Positions 36,585 through 59,089 of a stretch of 64,000 nucleotides of DNA are shown piece after piece. Made by a program: the position numbers and the translations under genes. Numbering within the stretch: position 1 is the stretch's first letter; each line of letters opens with the position of its first letter. Under the pieces are notes generated by a model that was given only the letters and a program-made list of their open reading frames with translations, did not search any database and was not told the DNA's origin. The stretch is from Actinostola sp. cb2023 (taxonomy: Eukaryota > Cnidaria > Anthozoa > Actiniaria > Actinostolidae), in the NCBI GenBank assembly GCA_033675265.1, contig JAUJYZ010001546.1, forward strand, positions 1,046,501 to 1,110,500, in the 5' to 3' direction.

Positions 36585-38966
36585 ATGACGACGTCGAAGA
36601 AGCGAGGACCATCCATAGTGGTACCAGAAATTCACTCGAGGCTCATCAAACCAAATTCCTTTGAACCTAACAACCACTGGGTCCATAAAGGATATGAAAA
36701 ACCTATTGATTCAGTAGTGAAGTACTTCTTAGGTCTTGACACTTCGTGTATTGTGAGACGTTACTGCATGCTCCATCCTACAGCAAACAAAGAAGTGTTG
36801 GAGAAATGGTTGACCTACCAATCCAGATATTTCACCTGGGCAGGTATTGATATGTGAAGATACACGTGTAAACTGCGGATGAAAGAAATTAAAGAATAGA
36901 AAGATCCTCGGAATGCAATAACAGTTACTCGAGAAAAAAGCCAAGACACTTTCGATTCTTTGATTTCATTTCATGCGCACTGAGTTCATACTACTATATA
37001 CCACGCTATGACGGGCGGGATATATACACCTATTTCAAAAAACGTTGGCATCTGAAATCTGAATCTGAATCTGCAATCTGAGACCGAGAGGGATTGTAAT
37101 GTACAAGAACTTTGTTATTATTGTGGGTATGAGTTGTGATCTATCTTGTAATTACTGGCATATGCCACGATCTTTAGGCGAAGACCTGCGTTTGGCGAAT
37201 AGTGTGGCTACGAGTGTTTTTAGGTCACAGATTCAGATTTCAGATTCAGATTTCAGATGCCAACGTTTTTTGAAATAGGTGTATAACTTACTAAACGCAC
37301 TATCGACCTGCCCTCGACGAGGTTTCATCACTTGGAAGAGCATCCCACTAGTATCGCGAAGGCCGCCATGGGTTCGAATCCCGTTGAAGTCTCACGGCTT
37401 CTTTCCAAAGTAGTCAATACAACATGTTATTAGCTCAGGTGGTAACGCTCCCAACACCCAACATTGTTGACAGTTGTTGGTGGTAGTGTGCAAACGGATC
37501 CAACATTGTTGGGCCACACTTCAACGACCACAAAACAAAATAAATATTGGGACAGGGTGTGCTTTATGTGCTCGACCCAGATTTCTTTTTTTACGCGCGT
37601 TTCTTCAGACAGAGCGATAAATAAAACTGGGTCCAGTTCTGGACTAGGTGTGCAAACCCTCCCAACAGCCAACGATGTTGGAAGCGTTTGCACCGGCCTT
37701 TAAATTACTTTATTTCACTATCTGTTCTTTAATTTAATTACAGGTTCTGATGTTATGAAAGTTACTACGGAAGATGGCCACAAGAAGATGGTGATCATCG
37801 AAAACAACTCCTGTCCAGAAGGTCAGAAATACATGCCTCTTCTGGATCAAGAACAGAAACAAGGAGGTTACCATACTCTCATACAGCGTACTTTCAAGAC
37901 TGTGCTGGATAAGAGAGAGCCAATCGAAGGGGAATTAGCAGTCATTTATGATAAGAACCCGATAGAAACTACAGGCTATGCTCATACTATGGCTGATATC
38001 TTTGATGAAGAAGTCCATTTTGTACCTGCCTGTGACAACACTTCTAGTCCATTCTTTGAGTTCCGTGACGGTGTCTTGTACGTCATTGGAGAAGACCGAG
38101 AGTGGCACCCCATCCGAGCAGCGTTCCGCTATGTCACTCAACGCCCATGGAATCGTCTTCCAATCTCGACAAAGACTCTCATTGTCAATCCTCCCATTGT
38201 GTGTTTGGCTGGAGGGAGAAATAAGTTACTTGCGGCAAAGGCCTACAGCAGGTTTAACCAAGAATTAGAAGGGAGTGGTTTGGCCATTAATACACCATTT
38301 ACAATATGTGATGTACGCAAGAGTGATATTGCAAATATAGTGAAGGAAATGGGTGGCCAAGCTGTGATCAAGGTCCCATACAGCAACGCAGGTCAAGGAG
38401 TCTATATCGTAAAGAACGAACAAGAACTACAAGACTTTCTGAAGCAAGACCATCCCTATGATCTCTTTATAGTCCAACAATTCATAGGGGCGTACACCTG
38501 TCAAAATAATAACCACAATGCCAATGGTAAGCTTTATCACGTCGGAACCATTCCGTCAGATCTGGGAATTGTCTACGTGTATGATATACGCGTGATGCTC
38601 AGTTCAACTCCCACAGGGTTGAAACCCATTGGTATGTATTCAAGACGAGCATCTCGCCCGATAGTTGATGTCTTTGGTGAAAGAACCAATCAAACCGATG
38701 CTTACATGACCAATCTTTCGTTCAAGAATCCAGACGGCTCGTGGAACTCAGATACTGCTCGTTTGATTCGATATGACTGCAGTGAATTCTATAAGGTTGG
38801 CCTGGGTTTGGATGATTTGATAGAGGCATATGTGCAGGCAGTTCTCTCCACAATCGCTGTTGACAAGATGGCTCATACACTTTGTGACGAGAAGGGACAG
38901 TTTAAACATGAAACATTCCACAGCCTAAACAATGATCCAGTTCTGCTTTCAGAAATAATGTTTTGA
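36585..38966 (+). CDS. Putative circularly permuted ATP-grasp ligase, copy 2
   Basis: Exons 36,585-36,843 and 37,744-38,966 have the same lengths, phase and splice sites as copy 1 and encode 493 residues. Four residues differ: G112E (PGGQ to PEGQ, right in the ENNSCP motif), A239V, K347N and I424T. I also count about eight silent changes. No frameshift or stop is present, so both copies look functional. G112E adds an acidic side chain next to the predicted metal-binding Glu/Asn and could change activity or simply be tolerated. Function and confidence are otherwise as for copy 1. Confidence 0.75.
37025..37282. mobile_element. TACACCTATTTCA-family MITE in the ATP-grasp intron, copy 2
   Basis: Counterpart of 21,754-22,012, almost identical. 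Confidence 0.8.
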
Positions 38967-38988
38967 GGCTAAACATATACTAGTTACA

Positions 38989-39138
38989 GGCCCCGGTTGC
39001 ACGAAAGGTGAATAGCGCTATCCATCGGATAAGTCTTATCCAACGGATAAAACTGATGCAGTTATCCAATAAATTTTATCCGTTGGATAGAACTTATCCG
39101 GTGGATAGCGCTATTCAACTTTCGTGCAACCAGGGCCT
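38989..39138. mobile_element. CCGGTTGCACGAAAG MITE after copy 2 stop
   Basis: Same as 23,718-23,853 but with an extra CCAATAAATTTTATCC in the centre. The extra bases restore symmetry, so the unit 1 version may have lost them. Confidence 0.7.
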
Positions 39139-39601
39139 GATGTATATACTGCATCCAGACGCATAATTTTTGCACGCCGTCATCTTTGTTCTGAGCCTCT
39201 CAAGTGACTCATTTTCATCATTTCGCTTTCTTCGTTTGTTGCCCCTCTTGATACGTTCAGACGCATTATACATCTAGATGCACTAATTAAAATGGTTCGT
39301 CGTTCAAGACGCACTACAACAAATAAAGCGTGAGACGAACTTACAGACGCACTAAATATCTAATTTGCCCAAGTTCTTGTGGACGCATTGTACGTCTGTA
39401 GTATAAAAACAGCCAATTAATGCATTTGAAGGTTCCTCTCTAGAACCACCATTTTAGAAACAGCTTCTGGAAGCTAAATTGTGTACGTGGAACACTCTAC
39501 CTTGTGGAAGGCCTAACATTTTTCATTTATAATATTATTATATTTTACAAATATTCGCTTTTCACATTTATATCTATTCAATTGTAAAGTAATTCATTTT
39601 T

Positions 39602-40042
39602 GAAGAAATAGAAAACGAGCGCGCGTGCTATGTGCAGATTTATAGCACGCGGGGACTGATCAGAACACTCGAGAAGTGTTAAGAGAAGCACGACGCGTAG
39701 CGGAGTGCTTCTCAACACTTCTCGAGTGTTCTGATCAGTCCCCAACTGCTATAAATCTTCACATAGCACAGCAGGCAAGTTTTCTATTTCTTTTATAAAA
39801 TACAAAGCACGCGGAATACGCATCCTTTGGCCAATCAGAGCGCGCGTTATATCATAGTTATTTTATAATATGTGATATTATGATACACCTAATTTCAAAA
39901 ACGTTGTCCAATAATAATCAAAAAAGCCAAATAGGATTTCAATAAAAGACAAAAGAAGTGTACTCAAGCTGAACTGTTTCTTTTGTCTTTTTGAATGAAT
40001 TCGTATTTGGCTATTTGGACAACGTTTTTGAAATTAGGTGTA
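39602..40042. mobile_element. Two adjacent MITEs found only in unit 2
   Basis: 39,602-39,790 is a foldback element with GAAATAGAAAACGAG ends (related to 3,590-3,787). 39,884-40,042 has TACACCTAATTTCAAAAACG ends and belongs to the TACACCT family. Unit 1 lacks both in the equivalent AT-rich stretch near 24,320. Confidence 0.75.
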
Positions 40043-40050
40043 TATTATTA

Positions 40051-40433
40051 TTCAATTTTCATACATTGTACAAATTCCTTCTTCTGGTTGGTTGATTTGT
40101 ACGTGGAACACTCTACCTTATGGAAGAGTGGCCTTCTTTTTTTCATTTTCTATATTATTACATTTTACAATATTCGCTTTTTACATTTATATCTATCCAA
40201 TTGTAAAGTAATTCATTTTTATGTGACATTATGATATTATTATTCAATTTTCATACATTGTACAAATTCCTTCTTCTGGTTGGTTGATTTGTACGTGGAA
40301 CACTCTACCTTATGGAAGAGTGGCCTTCTTGTTTCATTTTCTATATTATTACATTTTACAATATTCGCTTTTTACATTTATATCTATCCAATTGTAAAGT
40401 AATTCATTTTTATGTGACATTATGATATTATTA
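40051..40433. repeat. Two tandem copies of an approximately 191-bp unit
   Basis: The unit starts TTCAATTTTCATACATTGTA and includes GTACGTGGAACACTCTACC. A third partial copy follows. Unit 1 has one copy. Confidence 0.75.
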
Positions 40434-41275
40434 TTCAATTTTCATACATTGTACAAATTCCTTCTTCTGGTTGGTTTGTATCACGTGACTATTCATTTGT
40501 ATCTATTGGTTTGTATCACGAAAACTATTCTCTGTCTACCCTAGTGTGATCCGTTTGGAAATCGTGCTAATCAACAATTCTATAGTCCTTACGAATTACA
40601 AATATGACCTAATAAATATGGGCGGATCCAGGATTTTACAAAGGGGGGGTGGATAATCATAAAGCTCTTTCAAGGTATATATTCTCCATCAGAGAGTCGA
40701 CTGATTATAATTGTCCAGGCCCGGTGTTTATTTACGCCATAGCCTTTTTTGCTGGTCCACAAAAGTGAACCAGCTAGGCCGTAGCAAAGGGCAAGCGGTG
40801 GGGGAGATGCGTAGCGAGCGCCGTAGGCGTGAGCCGGTAGGGGGGTATGGGGACATGCCCCCCCCCCCCCCCCCCCCCCAGAAAATTTTGAAATCTAGCC
40901 GGCTCGGAAATGCTATTTCCAGCGTTCTCCAAGAGTTATTTGTGATTTACGCGTATCATTAATTACTTCCTACACTGTCTCAGCAAACCAATGCTGATAA
41001 CACTTGAGAATTTCGATGGCTGAATCAATTCGGACAATCCTTTAATTCACGAAAGTCCGTAAGAACGCGCTATGAATCGTGCTCTGCTCTGACCAAGGCT
41101 GGTTTACAACCGGTTTCTCCTAAACCGTGTAATAACGCGAAACATGAATTGAAGTGTTAGAACATATTTTCTATCAGTTAAACCTCTAGAGGGGGGTGGC
41201 TAGCCGCCCAATCCACCCCCCCTGTATCCGTCCCTGAATATGACCTCATATTCTCTTGCATTATATTGTTGCAGG

Positions 41276-41643
41276 AGCCCATAAGTAGGAGCATCCATGT
41301 AGCATTAAAATCTGTCACAGCGTTTGAACAAGTTTGGCTATTTCAGTTAGAACACGAAATTGACCAATCACTGTTGCTGCAAATTAACGAGTTGTGGCAA
41401 ATTAATAAAACGAGTTCAGTGCTGCAAATAAAACGAGTTGCAACAAATAAAACGAGTTGCTGCAAATAAAACGAGTTGCAACAAATAAAATGAGTTGCTG
41501 CAAATAAAACGAGTTGCTGCAAATAAAACCGGAAGTGCACACAGTACAGTGATTGGTCACTATGATTTCGAGAAATCGTGTTCTAAAAATAGCAAAAGTG
41601 ACATAGACCCAATATGTAGCATGGATGATCCTACTTATGGGCT
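41276..41643. mobile_element. MITE with a 19-bp tandem repeat core, unit 2 copy
   Basis: Counterpart of 25,196-25,558; the core arrays differ slightly in length. Confidence 0.7.
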
Positions 41644-41985
41644 TCTGATTATTGCCAGTAAATGATACAACTATACTAGCAAAAATGAGACTTTTAGTAT
41701 TTCTTGGACTATTTATAAAAAGGGATGTATCAGGAAATTGTTATCAGTGAAACATTTGAACCAGTTAAAAATTGAACCTTCACTGTATTTCTTTATATAT
41801 TTAACTGACTGTTTGTTGTTGTCAGCTTTAATTATTTATTCGGCAAATCATTTCTCCCTCTTTTTCTGTCTGTACGCTCTCAGAATATTCGAAGACCCCC
41901 CCCTTTTTATCATTTTTTTCTTTGGGACCCCCCCCCCCCTCACATTAGTAAAAAAAATCCAAGACCCCCCACTTTCTCCTCCAGC

Positions 41986-43185
41986 CCTTGTGTAGTTTTG
42001 TCAGTGATCGAAATCACACTTCAACATGGATTACCGCTCAACTGACTGCTGGTACTTAATTTTGTACTTTCTTGCAGTTGTTCTTACTGAAAACACAAGG
42101 CCACACAAGGGAACGCCAACACAGCATAAACTGCATAAACCATCTGAAGCAAAAATATAGACGAACTCAATTCACTGACATCGAAGGAAACATGAATGGA
42201 GATGGACTCGTGAAGCTGCCATGAACTAAACTATTAACAGTTCTTCATTATTGTCATTGACATAGTACAACTCACTAACAACTGAAAGAAACAGAGAGTA
42301 TTTAAATACGGTTTTCCTAAGGGGTGGATCATTAGAAATCTCGGGAGGGGGGGTTAAATATTTTTTAGGCACGATTTTTTTTTGTACCTGTATTTCTCTG
42401 CAGGAATTTGTTTTTGAGATGTGTAGCTCTTTTTTTAGGTGGTAGGGTACTTGCAGGAATTTTTTTTGGGACATTTTTTCTTTGCAGGATTTTTTTTTTT
42501 GGGAATTGTCACCCCCCCCCCCTCCCGAGATTTCTAATGATCCACCCCTAAGAATGTCTGTATTAAAGTATCGCTTCCGAGTGCTTACAAATTGTACGAA
42601 CTCCGATGTTTAAATACGTTTGTTTCGGTCATTTTGTTTACAAGTACTGATAGCAAACATGTGTTGTACAGTACTAAATTAGTAAATATTGAGACTATTC
42701 TGCATTTATAAAACACAATGCCTCAATTTTAAAGCATTTTAATCGATAAAAATCAAAAATCAAAACAAATACTTTATAAAAGTCAAAACAGAAAACAAAT
42801 AAAGTATATTGTAGATGTTTTGACTTATTTTTAGTGAAAATATAAATATTAAAACTTGCTGAAAAGAGCACAGTTCAGATTTGACGAGCGCTGGCCGATG
42901 TCCTCTCGAAGGCAAAATCCGACTGCCTCACGGAAAAGTGCACCACTGAACTGCGGCACACATCGGTCCATGAGGCGCAAAACTTCAAAATTAAAGTTTC
43001 TCAGCGTACGGTGAAGTTACACGACTAAAACTTATGGAGTGTTTAGAGAATACGGTAAAGTTTAGTTATTCGAAGAAAAATTTAATTTTCACGTCATTTT
43101 GACAAAGATTAGGAGCAAAAACGTATTTGTCACGTGACCGAGTTTCATACCTTGTTTCAATATATATACACATGTACTGCGGGAC
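41986..43185. other. No supported gene; one MITE at 42,316-42,551
   Basis: The MITE has ends CTAAGGGGTGGATCATTAGA and its complement. At 42,079-42,225 an acceptor-like CTTGCAG is followed by an open frame of about 48 codons (LFLLKTQGHTRERQ...), which could be a terminal exon but matches nothing I know. 42,552-43,185 shows only AT-rich sequence. Confidence 0.45.
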
Positions 43186-44517
43186 GCGCACAGGGAGCCC
43201 AACATTATACCTTATTCAACACAGGAAGCCCAATATAATACGTATTGCGCGCGCGCGCACTCTACCACAGGAAACCCATAAAAAAGACGTGCGAATATAA
43301 ATGTATTTATATTTATTATTAAATAGCCTCAAAAGCAATGGTTGGGCTGCCTGTGGTAAGAAGAGAAAAAACATTCCCTGAATGCCTGATAGTAGAGTTT
43401 CTTCTTTCGTCTAAAACATGAGTCTTCAAAGTAAAAAAAAATGGATCAAAAATTGATAACATTCAAAGTAACATGAATTCAGCTTTGGTCAGCTTTCATA
43501 GCTCATTAGTTGTTTTTCGGAATGAAGTTTTACGTCTCTTTTCGCTATCAGTTTTTTTCGTGTTTTTCCAAACTTCTCACCGGCTTACTCTTCATATGAA
43601 GTAGACTATCAAGTTGAACAAAATGCGGTGTATCCACAGGCAAACCACAGTGATAAAGTGACATTTTCTCTAAAAACTACCGAATAAATTTGTTTTAATA
43701 AATTTTAGCCCGAGTATATGCACCATTGTGCCCTACCCTCCCCCACTGAATCGGAATCAGTCAACCGGAGGCACAGGCAGCCCAACCATTCCTTTTGAGG
43801 CTACTAAATAATGAAATAAAATGATATTTGCGTCTTTTTTTTTGATGGGTTTCCTGTGGTAGAGCGCGCGTGCGCTCAATATATAATACGTAGATAATAC
43901 GTAGATATGTTGGGTTCCCTGTGCTGAGTAATATCCTATATTGGGCTTCCTGTGCACATCCCGCGCGTCTTGCACTACATGTGTTTATTGATGAATATTT
44001 AAATGTTACGAAAGCGGAAGTCGAATGTTTGCCTATGTAGGGTTGCGTTTGTTCATTTGATCAGGTGAGTAAAAGTATACAAGGGAAGGGGTACGCGGGT
44101 GATTTTTGCTCCACATTTTCGTCCCCAGGACTGCGCTGGTCGAAGCCTAACTGTCGGCACATTGTCGGCACATAGTACGAAAGCTTTTTTTTGCGTCCTT
44201 GAACCCAAAACCTGCATTTTCTTCAAAATACAACCAAACAATTGAGCTGACATGATAGATTGAAGGTATTTTAGTAACTAGACGGATTTAGGGATGAGTT
44301 TTCACAAGATTTGATATATATTTTAGCAGATTTGTTTTGAGATTCACCACAGGAATCCTGAAAGTTGCCTACCTTGTAATAGTAATATACGTCCTCCGGT
44401 TGACTGATTCCGATTCAGTGGGGGAGGGTGGGGCACAATGGTGCATATACTCGGGCTAAAATTTATTCGGTAGTTTTTAGAGAAAATGTCACTTTATCAC
44501 TGTGGTTTGCCTGTGGT
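43186..44517. mobile_element. Interleaved inverted repeats of the CCACAGGAAGCCC family
   Basis: GCACAGGGAGCCCAAC at 43,188 and CTACCACAGGAAACCCAT at 43,261 pair with ATGGGTTTCCTGTGGTAG at 43,845 and GGGCTTCCTGTGC at 43,942. GCGC-rich segments lie inside each arm. A second pair of arms, 43,635-43,773 and 44,392-44,517, overlaps the first, so one element inserted into another. The same ACCACAGGAA word recurs at 15,424, 61,622, 63,548 and 63,946. Confidence 0.65.
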
Positions 44518-44919
44518 GTATCATTCATAATCTAGATAATTATCCAGGTCAGTTTGCGGCAGGGAACAGCTTTTTAGCAGTACTCTCTTTTTAGCAAGTT
44601 TGCTTTCGATTCGCATCGCGCGCGGCTGCAGAAGCAATGCTGAATATGAAGATAAAGAATGCGAAATTACGCTAAATTTTACCAAAAATATGCTAAAGAA
44701 ATAGTTAGTACCTCAGTCGGAAGGCCTAGCATTATTTGTAGAGTGCTTGGTGACTTTCTCAGGTTGAAATACAGATATAAATTCTCCCCAACCACTAGCA
44801 CTTTCCCCACATTGAGGGGTCGCTTCACAGAACTTCACAGTGGATGTCGTTTTCCCGCTCTTTTTTGGACGCGCGCGTGTACGACCTCCGCCGCAAGGGG
44901 AATTATGGGTAACACAATG
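44518..44919. other. No gene recognised
   Basis: There are short reading frames only, none with family resemblance or convincing splice sites. Confidence 0.4.
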
Positions 44920-45301
44920 AGCTTGTGTCACCTGTCACGTGACTTTTTAAATTTTCACTGAAGACAAACGAAAATACCATAACTGGAAAGAGCATACTAA
45001 AGTTAGTAAAAGTGGAAAGTTTGAAGGGAAGTAAGTAAATAGGGCAATAGTTACAGGCATTCAAACTTTGCCTTTTTTGTATGGAAATGTATGTTGGAAG
45101 GCAACGCTTGCCCTCCAAGCGAAAAATCCATACAAATCCTTGTCAAAGCGGGAAACTTTGAAAGCTTTTAATTTTTGTCTTATTTGCTTGATTCTTTTAA
45201 AATGTTCAACTTTTACTAATTTTAGTATGCTCTTTCAAGTTATGATATTTTCGTCTGCCTTCGGTGAAAATTTAAAAAGTCACGTGACAGGTGACACAAG
45301 C
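44920..45301. mobile_element. Foldback MITE with GCTTGTGTCACCTGTCACGTG ends
   Basis: Arms of about 80 bp run through GACTTTTTAAATTTTCA and AAAGAGCATACTAAA and are repeated in complement on the right. Confidence 0.75.
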
Positions 45302-46340
45302 CCATTGGGTAACATAGGTAAAAACAAGAAAAATCAAAGAAAGAAAGGAAGAAAGTAGGAGAGAAAGAACGAACGCACGAGTCCACGATAAAGAAAGTAA
45401 GTTAAAAAGAATGAAAGAAAGGATTTAAAGATGATGCTATTACAATGCTATGCAGTGCGAACCACTGGCAGCCCAAGCGAGATTCTTTTAATGATTTGGG
45501 CTTCCTGTGCTTATTGTTTGTTTTGACGTACAGTTGAAAAGTACTATACCGCAGTTCTATATTGAAAATATATGTTTCAATAAAATGAAACTATTTTTGC
45601 AGGTGTTGTTTACTGTGTCTTGATTTATAATCTTGCAAAGTTTCAGCGCGATGTGAGGATTATTTAACGATATTTTAAAATTTTGGTTCCTATAAATACA
45701 TAAAAAGGAGCCTCTGTCTAGCAAGGTACTGTTAGATTTACTCCTTTGCACTTTAATATTAGACAATCATTTTGACGCAGGCACTTAATTCGTGGATTAC
45801 AATCACGCTATTGCGTTGTTTATGCAAAATTAACCGGCGGTGCTTTATAAGCGATAGGCTTTTAAATGAAGGTTCGATATATCAGTGTGGAAGTCACAGC
45901 GGTATATATTAAGTCTTTATATAATCTATTGTGAAACAACTCATATATTCTATAGTGAAATTATCAGTAAATATATATTAACACTATAGTAGTGTTAACC
46001 ATACATTAAACAAAACAAATAACACTTTATATTAGTAGTACGAATCCAAATGATAAAGAAAGAAAGAAACTGAAACTGAGTCCTTCTGAAATAAAACGAC
46101 AAACGACAAACTTAATTTTTAAGACTCATCCTCGCCCCCAAGGGAATCCAGCTTCTTACCCTTGTGGGTGAGGATGGTTGCTATTTAATTTATGACAAAT
46201 TAAGGAAAACTGAAAACCCTCACCCCCACAGGCAAAAAGCTGGAAGCCCTTGGGGGAGGGTGACTACACATACCGAGGTAACACAGTACTTTGGGTCTCA
46301 AATGCTAAATGGAATAACATTAATAACACATGCCTAATCA
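45302..46340. other. Intergenic stretch downstream of CBS
   Basis: Mostly AT-rich. 46,122-46,265 is a small foldback (CCTCGCCCCCAAGGG against CCCTTGGGGGAGGG). No gene seen. Confidence 0.45.
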
Positions 46341-46346
46341 TTTATT
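46341..46346 (-). terminator. Candidate poly(A) signal of CBS
   Basis: AATAAA on the minus strand, about 265 bases past the stop codon. Others may exist. Confidence 0.4.
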
Positions 46347-46609
46347 GTCTATGTTTGGGGTGGGAACATCAGGCTCTGGGGACGAGATTGACTAAAGTCA
46401 TCCTGGTTCTTGTTCAAACAAGTGTCAATGTGCAAAGTGCTCTTTCTTTCAATGTAATTACCATTTGGGTAATTACCAAAGTTAAATATTAGTCTCACAA
46501 TTTCTGAGTGGCCATGCATTGGGGTTGTACGGGGTTGTACCCAGGTTTCTTTTCCCCTTTCTTGTTTCTTGAGAGGGTACTGGGTATACTAAGTGTGTGT
46601 GTGAGGTGA

Positions 46610-56919
<10,310 letters not shown>

Positions 56920-57139
56920 GTTTTAGCTTGGTTTTTACGCGAGAGAGGTCAGCGTAGAGTCACCAGCGTTGCGAGATCATGAAAAGAGGAATGAGCAACG
57001 CAGACTAACACAAATATGGAAGTAATTGTATATGCAAATTTATGCAAAATGATGCAATAGCCCTGGCTGTTCGCTCATCAGTCGCGACTCCGTCGACGTT
57101 CGCTCATCCATGCGATTTCGACGCTCGTTATCAGAAAAA

Positions 57140-57505
57140 AACGGGGGGGGGGGGGGAGTAGTCTGCTGTAGCTATACGGGAATGTGGCGCGGGATAGGGT
57201 ATGCTTTGTTTGAACTCCGCAGATCGTTTTTGCTCTTTTAGTCTGGGATAGGGTACCATTTCGGTCTGGGATAGGGTACGGTTTTTGCAATAACGCGCCA
57301 CATTACACCAATGTCATCACAGGGATAGGGTAGATGGGGTATAGGGATATAAGGATAGGGTATAAGGCATAGGATATAGGGATAGGGTATTGGGATAGGG
57401 CATAAGGATTGGGGGATAGGGGTATAGGGATAGTGGTATAGGGATAGGAGTATAGGGATAGGGTATAAGGTTGGGTATAGTGATAGGGATAGGGGTATAG
57501 GGATA
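57140..57505. repeat. GGATAGGG-type minisatellite
   Basis: Variants of GGGATAGGGTATA and GGGTATAGGGATA repeat irregularly, densest at 57,320-57,500, next to a G run at 57,145. They resemble neither the TTAGGG telomere repeat nor any coding sequence. Confidence 0.75.
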
Positions 57506-58204
57506 CTATTCTTCCCAGTAAACTGCGACACAGTCGATTTTTTTACCGCGTTCGTAGCGTCTGTGTTTGTAACCACGTGATGTGAATTTTGTACCACGTG
57601 AACAAGTTTTTGGCACCACGTGATGCGTTTGCAACGAGGTTTATAAGCAAGCTAGAGTTTGATTTGGTCGGAAACGTTGGGCAAGAATTCATTAAATAAC
57701 CACAGTAAAATTACTACACCAGTTTGTTGCACGTGTATTTTCTATACGGGAAAAGCTCAAGTTTATAGAAAGGTCGCGTTAGTAACACTACTAATTAATT
57801 AGGCTTGCTTTCTTCATCAACCAATCAAAACGGATGGCTCCCACGCCTGAAATTGACAAGATATTTTGCGATCTTAATATTGGCACGATGACTGATCATT
57901 TGATCTTTGATGAGGACCGGGGCCCAGGAGAAAGCAATTTTCAGTGTGCCTTGCATGTCGCCGTAGATGTTTTTCTAAGGCTAAAGAGCTTGCTTGATAT
58001 ATGTGGGGAATTTAGCTTTTCTTGTTTTCAACTTCGTCCTTTTCTAGATACAATCATGACCAGGGCGGGAGGAGAGATATGACGGATCGAAGTACGTCCA
58101 CAAGTGATCACGAGGTACGAAAAAGTGCATCACGTGACTACATTCCAATTGGCACGAGCGGCGTTTCAAAATCGATAGTGTCGCAGTTTACTGGGAAGAA
58201 TAGT
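57504..58204. mobile_element. Inverted-repeat element enclosing a small ORF
   Basis: ACTATTCTTCCCAGTAAACT at 57,504 is matched by its complement ending at 58,204, and pairing continues inward through GCGACAC and a degenerate CACGTGAT stretch. GTCTGGGATAGGGT occurs outside both ends, so the element may be part of a larger unit starting near 57,240. Confidence 0.6.
57834..58082 (+). CDS. Small ORF of unknown function inside the inverted-repeat element
   Basis: 82 codons from an ATG in a fair context (ACGGATGG). The sequence is non-repetitive and acidic at the start (MAPTPEIDKIFCDLNIG), with a hydrophobic stretch VAVDVFLRLKSLLDICG. I recognise no family. It could be the first exon of a gene, a transposon passenger or chance; confidence is low. 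Confidence 0.3.
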   Translation: MAPTPEIDKIFCDLNIGTMTDHLIFDEDRGPGESNFQCALHVAVDVFLRLKSLLDICGEFSFSCFQLRPFLDTIMTRAGGEI

Positions 58205-58837
58205 AGTGGTATGGAACATTTCATTTTTAGGTCTGGGATAGGGTCAGGGTTTTGAGGTGTCCGTGGCACACCCACCGAAATTCGCCCTAATCGGATGTTG
58301 GTCACTGAACACCAGCTACAATCTTCTGACCGCCAGCTACAAAGGCTATAACTTTATTGACTAGTACAGTGATACTACTGACATTGTATGATTGCAATCA
58401 AGGTTTTAGATCATCAGATCCTGGTTGTTATTGATAAATTATCCAATACATTTATCCATTGGATGTCAAAACACTACCTAATTTTTCGCGAAACTCGCGA
58501 TCGAATCATATTGATCGGCCGCCGAGCTGTGAGACGACGCGACGAAAAGACGTTCATGCAAGAAGTGAGGCAAGAATCCGGCGATCGAACGGCGGCCTGA
58601 GTTTCACGTAAAAGTAGGTGGACTGTTTTGCAGTCTAGATTACTGATTTATTTTATTCGCAAATAGTTAAACAGCACTATAAAAAGCTTACTTTAAATGA
58701 GGGAAACCAGAGTCCCTGGAGTAAAACCCTCAGAAGCAATAATCTATTGACATATTTTGAACTTAGAAATTGAAGGAAAGTGCTTATATAAAAAGTTGAA
58801 GCCCACGAAAGGAAAGGAGAAAAACAAAAAAATCTGA

Positions 58838-58957
58838 CCCCAATGGGATTCGAACGTCTGAGCTCAAAACCCCAGCCCCAGGAACTGATCACCGATGCTC
58901 TAGGTACCATGCACCCGGGTCCCGGACCCGGGTCTACCACCTGAGCTATGACCAGAC
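58838..58957 (-). repeat. tRNA-derived repeat with a palindromic insertion
   Basis: On the minus strand TAGCTCAGGTGGTAGA (A-box) is followed, after about 75 bases, by CGTTCGAATCCC (B-box). The spacing is too long for a tRNA because an extra 30-odd bases with ACCCGGGTCCGGGACCCGGGT sit after the A-box. It is most likely a SINE head or tRNA pseudogene. 58,205-58,837 shows no gene. Confidence 0.55.
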
Positions 58958-59089
58958 AGGAGCCGCAGGCCTGGGTAATTTAGAATGGAATTGTTTTACT
59001 CTTCCTTCCTTCCTTTCTACTGCTATCTTGGGTGATCTATAGCACCGTCCAACCTAAAAAGTGCTACGCGGCCATCTTTAAAGTGTTCT

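Noticed and set aside
57300..57505. Telomere or interstitial telomeric repeat
   Set aside because: The unit is irregular GGATAGGG/GGGTATA and not the TTAGGG repeat expected of animals.
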